Assembly: GCA_030141605.1 (NCBI GenBank)
Contig: JAQGDQ010000015.1
Location: 310,001-374,000 of the forward strand
Direction: 5' to 3'
Origin: Tubiluchus corallicola
Taxonomy: Eukaryota > Priapulida > Priapulimorpha > Priapulimorphida > Tubiluchidae
Length of the DNA: 64,000 bases
Below are positions 12,301 to 23,619 of the stretch, one piece after another. Each line of letters starts with the position of its first letter. Position 1 is the first letter of the stretch. Position numbers and translations under genes: made by a program. A model generated the notes under the pieces. It worked only from the letters and a program-made list of their open reading frames with translations, ran no database searches and was not told the origin of the DNA.

Positions 12301-15300
12301 CATCACTCAGTCCAGCATACACTCTGCCAAGTACTGTAGAAGCACACAAGCTGTGAATCCTACCCTCCAAGTACGTTTTTTTGTTCAACTTTCCGCTCTA
12401 AATAAGAAAAATGAATTAGTAATAATCAGTTTTTATTTCACTATTTCGTCACACATAAAATATGAAAAGAGCGCCAGGAACAATTCAACATAGCAGAAGA
12501 AGTGAGATAACTGACAATAATTTAACAACAATAGAAACACATCCCTATTCTCAGATAAGATGAACTACTTTATGGTGCCATTGTAGAAAGCATTAGAAAG
12601 GAATACCCATAAACATCTGCAGATTAAAATGTTTGAACAATTGCAACATATGTTAAAGATGTTCAGATAGTTGAACTTTCTTTTAACATAATTTGTTACC
12701 AATTAAGAGAGCAAAATATGTATCACAAAATTGGGTCAAGCTTGTGTTCTAATAATCCCCACATTCTTGTAAACCTAGCTCAATTTTTAGCATCGTTTTG
12801 ATTGTTAGGCCATGAAGTGTGGTTGTTAAGCATTCATTTTTAGACAGAAACAGAAAGAGAGAGTGAGACAGAAAGAAAGGAGAAAGTAATTTTGTTTTTT
12901 TTGTTATTGCCAGATGTTTCCATTGATAATGAGTAGCGGTCGTAATGATATTAGTGGTGCTGATGGTGAGTATTTCATACATCATCTGATGATTTTGCTC
13001 CTCACCTGCCTTCTGGAAGTAATTAGGTTTTGTAAAGAAGCAACACCCATTTATTGCATTTTTTAACTGTTTAATTAAACATAAAAACTTGCCATCTCAA
13101 TTAGGGCTCTATATCCGGCTCAGAATTTCCTTCAAGTGTCTAATCCTATTTAGATAAAAATTAAACATTACCTGAACACTAAAGGATCTTAGGTTTCCAT
13201 CCAAGCAGCCCGTGAGCAATCTTTTGTGATATTTCTTCGTACCCGCTTCACTGACTATGCACAATCCGGTGACTACTTCTTCATGATCAGAATACACGTT
13301 CAAACACTGCCCTGTCTACAAATATAAATTTATGCCATAAATGTAAGTAATATACACCAATCGTAGATACAGTAAAATAGCCACTTACAGCTTTTACTGT
13401 TAAGCGTTTTTATGTAAAATGACTGCAAAAATAATGCAACAAAAAAAATTTAAAGTACATCGCTAAGAGCAAAATTAAACTTTAGAATTACAATGTAAAT
13501 ATTTGCTGCAAATACTTTGCACAAACTACTACTGTGTGCAAAATGGTGCAATGTTCAAAACATAATTGCTTTTGTGTTAAATTGTGCTGTTCCATAGGCT
13601 TTTTGAAGGTCTACAGTGACTAGAGCTACAAAGGTTCCCTAGTATTGTACTGATGTTTCACATACTGAAAAAACATTTTAAAATGTTTCTGCTTATTAGG
13701 CTAATGAGCCAAAACCTAATGTATTTCAAATTACAGAGAATCTTGAGCAATCCACTGTGTTTACCAGGGTTGTGATCTGCACAACAATCTAAATGCATAC
13801 ACATACAAATCACAATAGCAGTAGCTAAGAATGTACCTTCAAATCAAAGCGAAGTGCTGTTTTGTCACCTGAACAAGTAAACAAGTAATCTTTACCAGCT
13901 TCTTCATAAACCTGAAATAAAGTAAAAAAACATGCAACATGAAAAAGAAGACTGTCTAGCGCTATTTGTTCCACATAAAGGCAAATGAGTTTTGCATTTA
14001 TTGATTTGCATGTCAAGAGACATTATTATAGAGCAACTAAAAGCTACCAAAAGTCTAAAAAATTAAAAAAATCAATTTTCCTTAAAATCATATGTACATG
14101 TATGGCAGCCATTAGTGTTTTTTAATTGACATCTCAGGAAGCACAGCTGTTTAAAATTAATATCATTTGATACAGGCTTCAAAAAATATCTTGCTAAATT
14201 CAACACAATGGCTATTTGGCCAAAATAATTATCATATTTCTGTTGAGAGCTAATTATGATGAACCAAGCACACCAATTCTGAGAAAATGCAGAGCGATCT
14301 TAGCTATTTGATCAATAAAATATTTTCATTTGCATTTGAATTCTTTTGTTTTAAATGAATTTAGTACTAAAGTAATGAAACAAGTTAATTTTTGCCCTGA
14401 AACATAAATCATAATTCAAACGAAACATATGAAATGTTTTATTCTTTTTTCACGGATGTAAACAGTTAAGAAATTAGTGTCATTAAGATGTAAATCCATT
14501 TATTAAGGTCTATTCGGTAATGCAAAGTTAAGTAAAAATTTGCTGACTGGAAAATGCGGCATAAAAATTGACAATCTTTGGTGTTCAGGACAGCTCTTTA
14601 CATATGCGAAAAAATTTGGCCTCAAACTTCTCAGAAAAAATGCTAAACTGCAAAACAAAATTGCAGGCAAAAATCCACCGTGCAGCTATTTAACATCTTG
14701 ATTTGAAAATAATTAAATATTTTATTTTAAAATTACCTGCAAGGTTTTACAAAACTTTTGACAAATTTTTAATCAATAACAAAAAAACAGAACATACCGT
14801 CATGTCTACAACAGCAGCAGTGTGACCTTGATAGCAAACTGTATTCATACCTAAAAAATCAATTAAAATAAAAAATTTGATGCGATGGCTACACATTAAA
14901 AGTAGGCTTAAAAAATGCACTAAACTGAAATATAAGTTGCACTCACATGTGCTTAATAAATACAGTACCTACCATCTTTGTTCTCTCTTGGTTTAAATTC
15001 TTGTACATCTTTTTTGCTACAAATTAAAAACAACCGTATCATAAATATGAAAAAGATCACAAGTGAATTACTGCAATGGTTAAATTACTTTAAACTGAAA
15101 AGGCAACAACTGCGTTAAAATGCTATTAAAATTTTCAGTAGGAATACAAAAGCTCACATATTTGATGTTCTGAAAATTCTTCATTCATCCTAACTCAACA
15201 TGCAATCGTAATCTTCAATATCTGATGAATTCATCAGTCTGCTGAATGATGTGTCTGTGATTATATAATGCAAGAATGCACATCATAATACATTAATATA

Positions 15301-18300
15301 CATACACATACACACATATATATATATACATGTATATACGTATATATATATATATAAGCTTTATATATATATACTTGTCGTTAAAGCTTGGTCTTGGTCT
15401 CACTCCTATTTACTAACTCCCGTCTAAGGTTAATCATAATCACACTCTAACTACTAACTCCCGTCTAAGGTTAATCATAATCACACTCTAACTACTAACT
15501 CCCACATCCATCACCTTTTTCTTCTTTCCTTGTTCCTTCTTATCTTCCTGTTTTAACTACAATTTTCACTTTCAGAGTGTCCTTACAAGTTGTTTTTCTT
15601 GGGTGCCTTGCATCTCACATTTACTGTTAAATACAGGTACAACTGATCTTATGTTAATGTAATTGTCTGTGTGATGAAATGTCTATATAAATGTATTGCA
15701 AAAATTGTAAGCTAAAGGCAACTTATGTGCTGGTGAAAATGAATGAATCTTAATCTTAATGTTAAATTTTAATCTTATCTTTGGCCTCAAAATCAGTAGG
15801 TTATAGTAGTACTATGACCAACAATGTACAACATTTGTTGGCTGCTGAATTGGAAGAGCAATTTGTTTCAGGTTTTAAAATGCCAACCATTTAGAAGAGT
15901 AGCCGAGTAGGTTTTAATTACATTAAAAACTATACTTACACTGAGTTTTCCAATAACTTGGTTCTCTTTCTTGTTTTTGCATCTGTTTTCTTTGACTTCG
16001 GAGCAGTAATTTTGCGTTTCTTAATTGCACTATAAAAAACTAATGCTGCATAATACTAATGTTTCACGAATTTATTACGTAAAACACGATCTGTTAATTT
16101 CACTGACTTACAAAAATTTGCAACATGGAAACTCAGCCTCCTGTCCAAAAAACACCCAGTATAATCATAATAGATTTTACTTCGAGGGAATCTCTGCAGG
16201 TTTATAATTAGGAGAATATCTGTACACTAAAATAGCTTAGAAAGAAATATAACTGACATTCTATTTGTAAAATAAGATTTGGTATCATCAACAATTTTTA
16301 AAAGGAGAACATTACATAGTAGCTTTATGTCCTTTCTTTCTGTCTCCACCTTACATTTTTTCATGCATTTCACTGCGAAAAAACTTCAGAGCCTATTTTA
16401 GTATGTAGAAAATTTGAAATAATAATAGCCTCAATCCTCAAACAGCCATTCCTTGCGAAATCTCATTCCAAACTTATAAATTCATTAACTTACCTTTGGC
16501 TTTCTGATGCTAATCTTTTCAACTTAACGACTGGCAAATGCTCTAAACTTGAAGTTTGGCTAGAGCTTAATACTGACATTCTATCTAAAACTGATGAATC
16601 TGCTTCAGGTGTAGTTTGTGGAAGACTAACAATCTGAACAGCTTTTTCTTGATTAGAAGTTACTTGCGCGACTCCAGAACATTTCTGCAAGAACTCTTCA
16701 TGCAACTTAAGTAATAATTCCTCACTGAGAGTTCCCAAATATGTTAAATCTCCACTGGAAATATCAGATATATGTTCAGTAAATGGCAAACTATCAGCCA
16801 CAGACTGGACAGATGATGCGACTGAAGTTGAAATTGGGGGGCCTTTTGCATCCACCGGAGATATAATACTTCGGGATGTCATATCGACTATTCTGGAATC
16901 CGTGTTTGGCTGATGAGATGAAGGAGTGTTCTGAGCAATGTTCTTTTGAAGTAAATCGCCTCGCATATCTACATAGCACAAGACATTAAAATGAATTAGG
17001 GTCAACTTGCAAAAAAGTATATTATAAAATAAATCAATGGACCTATTTAAAGCAAAATCAAAATAATATCTATTTTATCATCAAAATCTAAATTATTTTT
17101 CTATAAAATTTTAAAAGTTGATTTAAAACAATAGACTTTTTTGTAAGTCACAACATAAAATGTAAATTGCAGTTTATTTTCAGCAACTGAAAAATAAAAA
17201 GAGAAGTTGCAAATAACAAATATACCTTTCAGAAGTTCTCTTCGTTCACTTATGAGTTCTTGTTCTCTTGTAACTAACTGGAACAAAAAAACATTTGAAT
17301 AAACCAGAATTCTATTGCACAATAATATCCATTTAAAATGTCAACTAAGTTTTTATACAAACAGACCCGATGAAGGCCAGTGGCCATTCAAGGCTGCAGT
17401 TAAAAGGTGAATAAATGAACACAAGTCCTGAGAAACATAGTTCACATCCAATTTACTAGTGATAAAAGACGGATGTTGATATTATTCTTGAATTGAGTGA
17501 GGTTGAAGTTTTCAGGGAAATTTGAAATATATCAGTTCTTAGAAAAATCTTAGCCAGCAATCCTAATTCAAGTCAGTGTTTGTCGCAGTAACGTTTGATA
17601 AGAACATTTTTACAGACCAAAATGTAACAGTGCAACTTTCAAATTAAAAAAATGTTGTTTTTCACTTTTAATAAATGTATTACCTGTTGAAGATAAGATT
17701 CCGCTTGTGTAATCTGCAACTGTGTCTCTTCCAATGTCTTCTTCAGTCGACTGAGTTTGTCCTCCATTGCTTTTCTTTCATCTGTGACATCTATCTCAGC
17801 CATCGATATCTCTAACAAGCGATCCTTAACTTCAGATTCCCTCAGTTTGCTATTATTTGACATTTCAACTGGACTGTCAATCTTCTCCAAGCTTGTGTCA
17901 ACATGAGTAGATTGCGGCATTGGCTCAATAGTAGTTTGAACAAAATCATGTCCTTCCACATGTTGCCAACCAATGTCAGAGGCCACTGTCGTAATAGGAA
18001 CCTCTGTTGCTTTATTCTGGCAACCATCAATTTGTTCCGATTTCGCTTTACTTCCAGAGTCTGGCTGTTCAATATGTGCATCACTAGTTTCACAAACTGA
18101 TATGCTCACGGTGCCCTGTTCTGTTTGTTTATGTGATGTAGTTGCACTGTTTAAAGAATGAGCAACTGTAGATGCGCCAGAACTGGAAGTTACTAAATTT
18201 ATTTTGCAAGTGGAAGCATTACCTGGACTCACAGGAGTGAGACTCATTTCTACATCTGAATCACTTTCCCGACCAAACTCATTCTCGTCGCACTCTGTCA

Positions 18301-21300
18301 TAATTTCCTGCTTAACATCAACAAGACTGTAATCAAATTCTTTCTGTGACTCTAAGATAGTGTTGTCATCCCTGGGTGGTAAATTGGATGGGTTCAATTC
18401 TGGTTCACTTTTCTCTGGTGTTACTGGTTCTGCTTTCAGCTTGAGTAGAACCTGATCAGACTCTTGTGGCTTCTCAGATTGTTCAGAAGTTGAATTTGCT
18501 GGACTTTCGCTTAATAATATTTCACTTAGGCTTTCCTTCAATTGGCTAGATGGTAAGCTTTTGGTATTAGACTGAAATAAATGGTTTTCTAGTACAACTT
18601 TAGATCGAAATGTTTCTCTGTCAGCTAATGTATCAATTTTAGATTTGGATGTATCATTTCTTAGAATAGCCTTAGACTGCTGAAGCACCTCATTATCAAC
18701 AGCTGAAGCAGCATTCTCACCAACAGCTATTGCTTGATATTCTTGTTGAAGCAACCGGTTTCTCATATGTAACTTGTCCTGACTTTTTGACAAGTGACGA
18801 TCTATTGCCAATGATGACTTGGGCAATAAATTCTCTACATGATTTTCTTGATTAGCAGTGCGTGTAATGATTTTAGGTGTTGGAAAACCCTTTTCAGTGG
18901 GTTCCTCTGAAGATGTTTCTCCTTTAGAAAGTTTTCCTTCAGCCACCAATTCTGTCACTGCTTTGGTACATTCTCTTGAATCTTCTTGACATGCCACAGC
19001 TAAAATGTAGACAAAGTAGATGTGTAACAACAGCAAATATGTATGAAATTAAAAATGCTTAAATGAAAACGGCAGTCAGTTTTAGATAGTAGTAGAGGTA
19101 ATTATGTTGTGGTTCTCTTAAACATGTTTGCCAAAAATTAATTCAATAACCTCAATCAAATAGTAATCTCAATGGTTTTTTGGTTAAATTATAACATAGA
19201 TTGTAGTACCTAATTCTTGATTATAAGCATTAGGGTTTGGAGCTAGCAAGTTCTGAATTTCTGTCCACATCGTCGAGGGAATTTCATCTATTAAGGATTC
19301 CACAATACCCAAGGCGTCCAGTTCTGAAACAAAATCTATTTCTTCTCGATTGCCTAACTTAGCAGTCTCTGTACATTCAGTGCCAGCCGGAGTCATGCTA
19401 ATATTAAATCGTGGCAAAGTCAGCTTTTTGGTTGATCTGCTATATGCCTAGAATGAAACAGAAATTGGACTAAACAATGTGTTTAATACTATGACAAAAA
19501 TGATTCTGTACATTTAATACTTTCAATGTAAAGTTAATATATTACAACTCTTGTTAACAAAAGAAAGAATGCTGTCTGCAGAATACAATGTACAATGTTT
19601 AATGACCAAAATCACGTAGAAAAGACTGTACAAAAGATAAGTGAGTCAGATGACAGGGAAACACCTTACATAATTATTATTAAACAATGAAATTAGAGTA
19701 ACAGACATTTAAGATATAAAGTAATGAGAAACACGAAAATGTGAATCCTCAATGCTCCGATTTCCTTTTGTTAATTATATTCATAAACTGTACTAACAAT
19801 TTGCTTGTTTAATTTCCCTAACAACAACACATGGAACCTTAATTACTAGAATGAAGTCAATGGGCTATAATAAACTTACACGAAGCAAAGCAGTTAGCTG
19901 CAGATGTTGATGACGTGATCTGGGCTGAGTGACCAGCTTAATCAGATCTTCTTTTGTCATTATTGTTTCTTTTGTTGTTCTGTCTACATTATCTGTAGTC
20001 AGTTTGTCTTTGGTTTTCACTTTTGTTTGTTTTGCAGCTACTTGAAACTCGGGCTGAGTAGTTCTATTTCCACATCCCATTTTTACCTCATTATCCTCAT
20101 TACTTTCTTTAGCAGGTACATCATTAACTTGTTTGCTCTGGCAGTTTTTCTCCAACACAGTAGCAACGACTGTTTCCTTGTTCTTCCCACTGACGTCGGA
20201 TACAAGCTTTTTATTGTCTAAATATTTACTATTCACTGGCTTCTTTACATCACTAGAATGTACTTTCTTGTTATGAATTAAATTTTTTGTAGTAATACAT
20301 TTTGTACCATTTCCAATTCTTAGTTTACAGGAAGATCTCTTCCCCATAGAATTATTGTTTTTCCTGTCCCGGTGGTTACTTTCGTTCTTAGTGCCCACAA
20401 ATTCATTTACGTTCTTACTTTCTGATTGCTCTCCGAAATTTCGAGATCCGGAAGTAATGTCTGTTGCCTCAGAATGATTATCTCTTTCACCTTTTTTGTC
20501 AATAAAAAACATTTTGTCGATTCTCAATTTATCGAGATCAGTGTCTAAATTCTTATTATGCTCCTGAGAAGGATCACGCTTTTCATTCTCATGAAACTCT
20601 ATGGCCGAAGTCGAATCAGGGGACACATTGGCTCGATCTTCTGCTTCATTGTACACTTCAGCTTGAGCCTCTGTACAGGGAAGTAAAGGATTCCACTGCT
20701 CCCAGGATCTACTAAAGTCTCTGTATGCAGGAACACCATGAAAGTCATCATTCTGCATCCAGTTTGGATGAAAAGGCAGAACACTGCATGACCACTGAGG
20801 TGGGAAAAATCTGCAAAACGACGTACCTGAAAAGTTGGGATTTGTCATTCTTTCACTCTGAAATCTTGGTGCATTAAAAAAACCTGGAGCCTGATTTGGA
20901 TAAGGTTGCTTATAGACATAGGTGTCTCCATGCTGTCTGGATCTACCTTTATTTTGTGGTCTAGAGAATCTGCTCGTTGGTCTATTTGTGTTATTATTAT
21001 GCCAAGTTCGTGGGGTAGGAAAAGGGCTTCTCGAGGCAGAATTGCTATATTCTTTCTGAGTATTACTTCCACGAAATGAATTTCCATCATAAGAAGAATA
21101 AGATGTTCTTCTACAATCTGATTCCGCAGATCTCCGAGAAAAAGACCGTGTGTTTTCCCAAGTCTGCAAACTAAAGTACACATTACATAGTTAAATAAAT
21201 AAGAAAAAAATATTTATAGAGCATATAAAGTCAACCTAAGTCTACAACATAAATCAGTTACATAACTCAAAAACAACAAACTTACAGGCAGTGTTTACAC

Positions 21301-23051
21301 AGTAAAACTAAATTTAAAAAACTTTATAAAGGTATTAAAATGATTCAAATAACAATGAAATGTTTAGGCATAAGTTAGATCTGCAAAACTAAAAAAGATA
21401 ATAATAAAAAAATGATGCTAGAGTTTTTAGGTTAGACCAGTATCTTTGTAGAACAGCTGGTCACTCACGTTCGAGATCTAGCTTCATTAGGTTTCCTCTC
21501 AGATTCTTGTATTGTTTGCCGACGGCGCATTGCTCTACTGTGATCCGGACCATTTAAGTGATCCCCATACTCCACCAGTGATTTGTGTGATGTTTTGCAT
21601 AGTCCACAAGTGTGGTCAGTTATCCTAAAAAGGAAAATAAACAATCAAATGTGTATTTAATGTTACCTACAACAAAATAAATAGGCAAGAAAGAGAGAAA
21701 GATATTACTACTGAACATTATCAGCAATATTAAATAAGTTAGTTACTTGTTATTGAAACTTACTTTTTCTTATGCTCCAACTTAATATGATGACCAAATG
21801 ACCAATTGTGCTCCAGGTATTTCTAAACAACAACAAAAAACTTGCAGTAAAACGTTTAACAGGGTAAACTACAGATAAAGCAAAGCACCACTGCAGATTG
21901 AAATTTTGGCCAAACAGCCAGCAGTAAAAATGTTCTAGCAGTGCTTAGTGTGACTCTAGGAAGGAGATATATAGCTCTTTATAAAGAGGAAGAACAGGGA
22001 TACACGATGATGAGGGCTATATTTTAGGATAGGTCCACCAAGAGGAGTGACGACAAGTTAATTAGATGTTCCATTTTTGGCAATTTTCGCTTAGAAAACT
22101 GCTAACACAAAGCCATTGTTGTGACATCATCCATTATATTCTGCTTATAACCTTATAACTTAAAAGCTGCTACTGGTTTTGCATTATAAATGAGGACTAT
22201 GTAGAATGTTCGCGTATTATTGATTATAAGTGTATTTATATGCAAAATTTTTTGCGGGGCCTTTGCTAGTCTATATATTAATTTCGCTGGTATATATATA
22301 TATATATATATGAGATTCGAGACTACAGCTCCAACGATGGCACCATTTGGGGCGATCTATATATCAAACGAAAGGTCTCGATCTAGTGTGGTCTCATTGG
22401 GGGTTTATTTTTTGAATCGGGCCCACTGGGATGAATGGGGGGCAAAAAACCTCCAAAAATGGCCGTTTTTTGCAAAAAATTCCAAAACTTATACCTCTTA
22501 TTTCTGGAGAATGGGAATGGGTCATGAGTGTTGCTGGCTATGGATAGATAGCCCGTTCAACGGCGGGTGTAGTAGGCATATTTAGAATTCGCGAGAGGGT
22601 CAAGGCACCCCGCAACAGGCGTTTTTCCAGACCCAACTCGCGATTTTTTCGAAATTTAGATCAAACAGCATGCGGAAAAATGTTCTAGCGGCGCCTGGTA
22701 GGACTTTCAAAAGGAGATATATGGCTCTTTAGAAAGAGGAAGAACAGGGCTACACAATGATGTGGGCTATATTTTAGGACACGTCCACCAAGAGGAGTGC
22801 CGGCGAGTTAATTAGACGTTCTATTTTTGCAATTTTCGCTTGAAAAACTGCTGACGCAAAGCCATTGTTCTGACGTCACCCATTGTACTCTGCTTATAAC
22901 CTTATAATTTTAATTCAGTAAAAGCTGCTACTGGCTTTGCGATATAGACGAGGACTATGTAGGATGTTCGAGCACTGTTGATTATGAGTGTATTTATACG
23001 CAAAATTTTTTGCAGGACCTTTGCTAGTCTATATATTAATTTCGCTGGTAT

Positions 23052-23084
<33 letters not shown>

Positions 23085-23614
23085 ATTCGAGGCTACAGCT
23101 TCGACGGCGGCACCATTTGTGGCGATCTGGTCTCATATAGCAAATGAAAGGTCTTGATCTAGTGTCGTGCCATTGATGGTTTATTTTTCGAATCGGGCCC
23201 ACTGGGACGAACGGGGGCGAAAAAAATTCAAAACTTATACCTCTTATTTGTAGAGAACGGGAATGTGCCAGGAGTGGTGTCAATAATGGTTAGATAGCCC
23301 GTTCAGCGGTGGGTGTAGAAGGCATATTTAGAATTCTCGAGAGGGCCTCGGTGTCCCGTAACGGATGTTTTCCCGGACCCAACTCCTGATTTTTTCTAAA
23401 TTTTGGTCAAACAGCCTGCAGTAAAAACGTTCTAGCGGCGCTTAGTGTGACTCTAGGAAGGAAAAATATCTGACACATAACCCTCACAAATATTATAAAA
23501 TACTTAGCTTTTATGCTCAGTGAATGAACTTTTAACCTGATATACCTCTTTTTCTTCAAAATCTTCATGGCAGATAACACATTCAAATATTTCATTGTCC
23601 TTTTTGTCTCCCAT
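6309..23614 (-). CDS. ZNF106: ZNF106 orthologue: C2H2 zinc fingers plus WD40 repeats, complete 19-exon gene
   Basis: The minus-strand exons are 23614-23546, 21822-21764, 21624-21469, 21170-19880, 19447-19210, 18999-17684, 17277-17226, 16968-16494, 16029-15940, 15016-14973, 14850-14798, 13911-13837, 13315-13172, 12397-12275, 11829-11563, 11349-11200, 8463-8389, 7674-7603 and 6386-6309. All have GT/AG borders, and phases agree throughout (1608 aa; human is about 1880). Two N-terminal fingers share the spacing C-x2-C-x12-H-x5-H (C12, C15, H28, H34; C49, C52, H65, H71). The middle is low-complexity, with an LPRFNISMTP block like vertebrate LPRFGIEMVP, a VKQE sumoylation-type site, a coiled coil near the end of exon 6 and a lysine-rich probable nuclear signal. 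WD40 repeats start at about residue 1268 (YQGHTAAVVDMT). The last finger (C1582, C1587, H1600, H1605) keeps the C-x4-C-x12-H-x4-H spacing that vertebrate ZNF106 has. Vertebrate ZNF106 is an RNA-binding nuclear protein linked to splicing and neuromuscular function. Any 5' UTR exons are not identified. Confidence 0.95.
8870..9276. repeat. Repeat family B, left part, interrupted by the Harbinger-like insertion
   Basis: Two successive degenerate units share CCATTACCCAAAA, a CTAACATCTACACT block, a KATTCTCCCACTA-like block and AATATTTTTGTCA. The same blocks recur at 10330-10620 and 57640-58440. The unit is about 250 bp and locally tandem. It has no coding potential. It is in the intron between ZNF106 exons 11349-11200 and 8463-8389. 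Confidence 0.6.
9277..10329. mobile_element. PIF/Harbinger-like DNA transposon remnant with MADF/Myb-like ORF fragment
   Basis: The ends are inverted: 9277 starts GGCCATGTTTCCACT, and the complement of the right end starts GCCACATTTCCACT. Similarity continues for about 40 bp (CTGCAC then GACAC/GACGGAC). Each side is flanked by TAA (9274-9276 and 10330-10332), the 3-bp TWA target site typical of PIF/Harbinger. Inside, from an ATG at 9439 on the + strand, a short frame reads MEDEHTIHDIQ...RPFLYDKRSLKYRQKK. This resembles the MADF/Myb-SANT-like DNA-binding protein that accompanies Harbinger transposases. It is frameshifted near NNW, with the continuation in another frame. No DDE transposase is visible, so the copy is defective. 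It is inserted inside a family-B repeat. Confidence 0.7.
10330..10620. repeat. Repeat family B, right part after the Harbinger-like insertion
   Basis: This continues the repeat that was broken at 9276: CTATAATTGCGATTGTTCAAATC here matches CTATACAATTGCAATTGTTTAAAT at about 57993. The rest parallels the 58.2-58.4 kb copy (TAGGCATTATCTTGTCCC and AAACTCACATTG against AGCATTATCTTCTC and AAACTCAAATTG). Confidence 0.6.
15296..15375. repeat. CA/TA microsatellite
   Basis: An alternating purine-pyrimidine tract (ACACATACACACATATATATATAC, TATATATATATATAAG and similar) in a ZNF106 intron. Confidence 0.8.
15411..15503. repeat. 41-bp tandem repeat, two full units plus an 11-base partial
   Basis: The unit beginning TACTAACTCCCGTCTAAGG is repeated at 15411 and 15452, and its first 11 bases recur at 15493. 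The two full copies are identical as far as I can read, which suggests a recent duplication. It lies just upstream of a LINE-like 3' end, in the ZNF106 intron 15939-15017. Confidence 0.85.
15530..15790 (+). mobile_element. Probable LINE 3' UTR fragment with TTAATC-type tail
   Basis: The sequence ends GGTGAAAATGAATGAATC followed by degenerate TTAATC/TTAATG repeats. This is the layout of non-LTR retrotransposon 3' ends that finish in short tandem repeats. No ORF accompanies it. The call rests on the tail structure only. Confidence 0.35.
21898..23463. repeat. Tandem array of the 758-bp repeat family A (about two units)
   Basis: The block GCAAAATTTTTTGCGGGGCC at 22242 recurs at 23000, a period of 758 bp. 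Each unit begins at a TA microsatellite (22292 and 23050) and carries ATTCGAG(A/G)CTACAGCT, GGGTTTATTTTTTGAATCGG and ATTTTAGGACACGTCCACC. The array begins and ends in the same part of the unit: the block from AAATTTTGG to CTCTAGGAAGGA is found at 21901 and again at 23398. It therefore spans just over two unit lengths with 65 bp in common at its two edges. A single diverged copy lies at 3130-3935. No conserved ORF runs through the copies. It sits in the first intron of the ZNF106-like gene. Confidence 0.85.
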
Positions 23615-23619
23615 TTTCC

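Noticed and set aside
20845-21183. Alternative frame at the ZNF106 exon 4 start
   Set aside because: The phase from the preceding exon (ending 21469) selects the long frame that begins TLQTWENTRSF.
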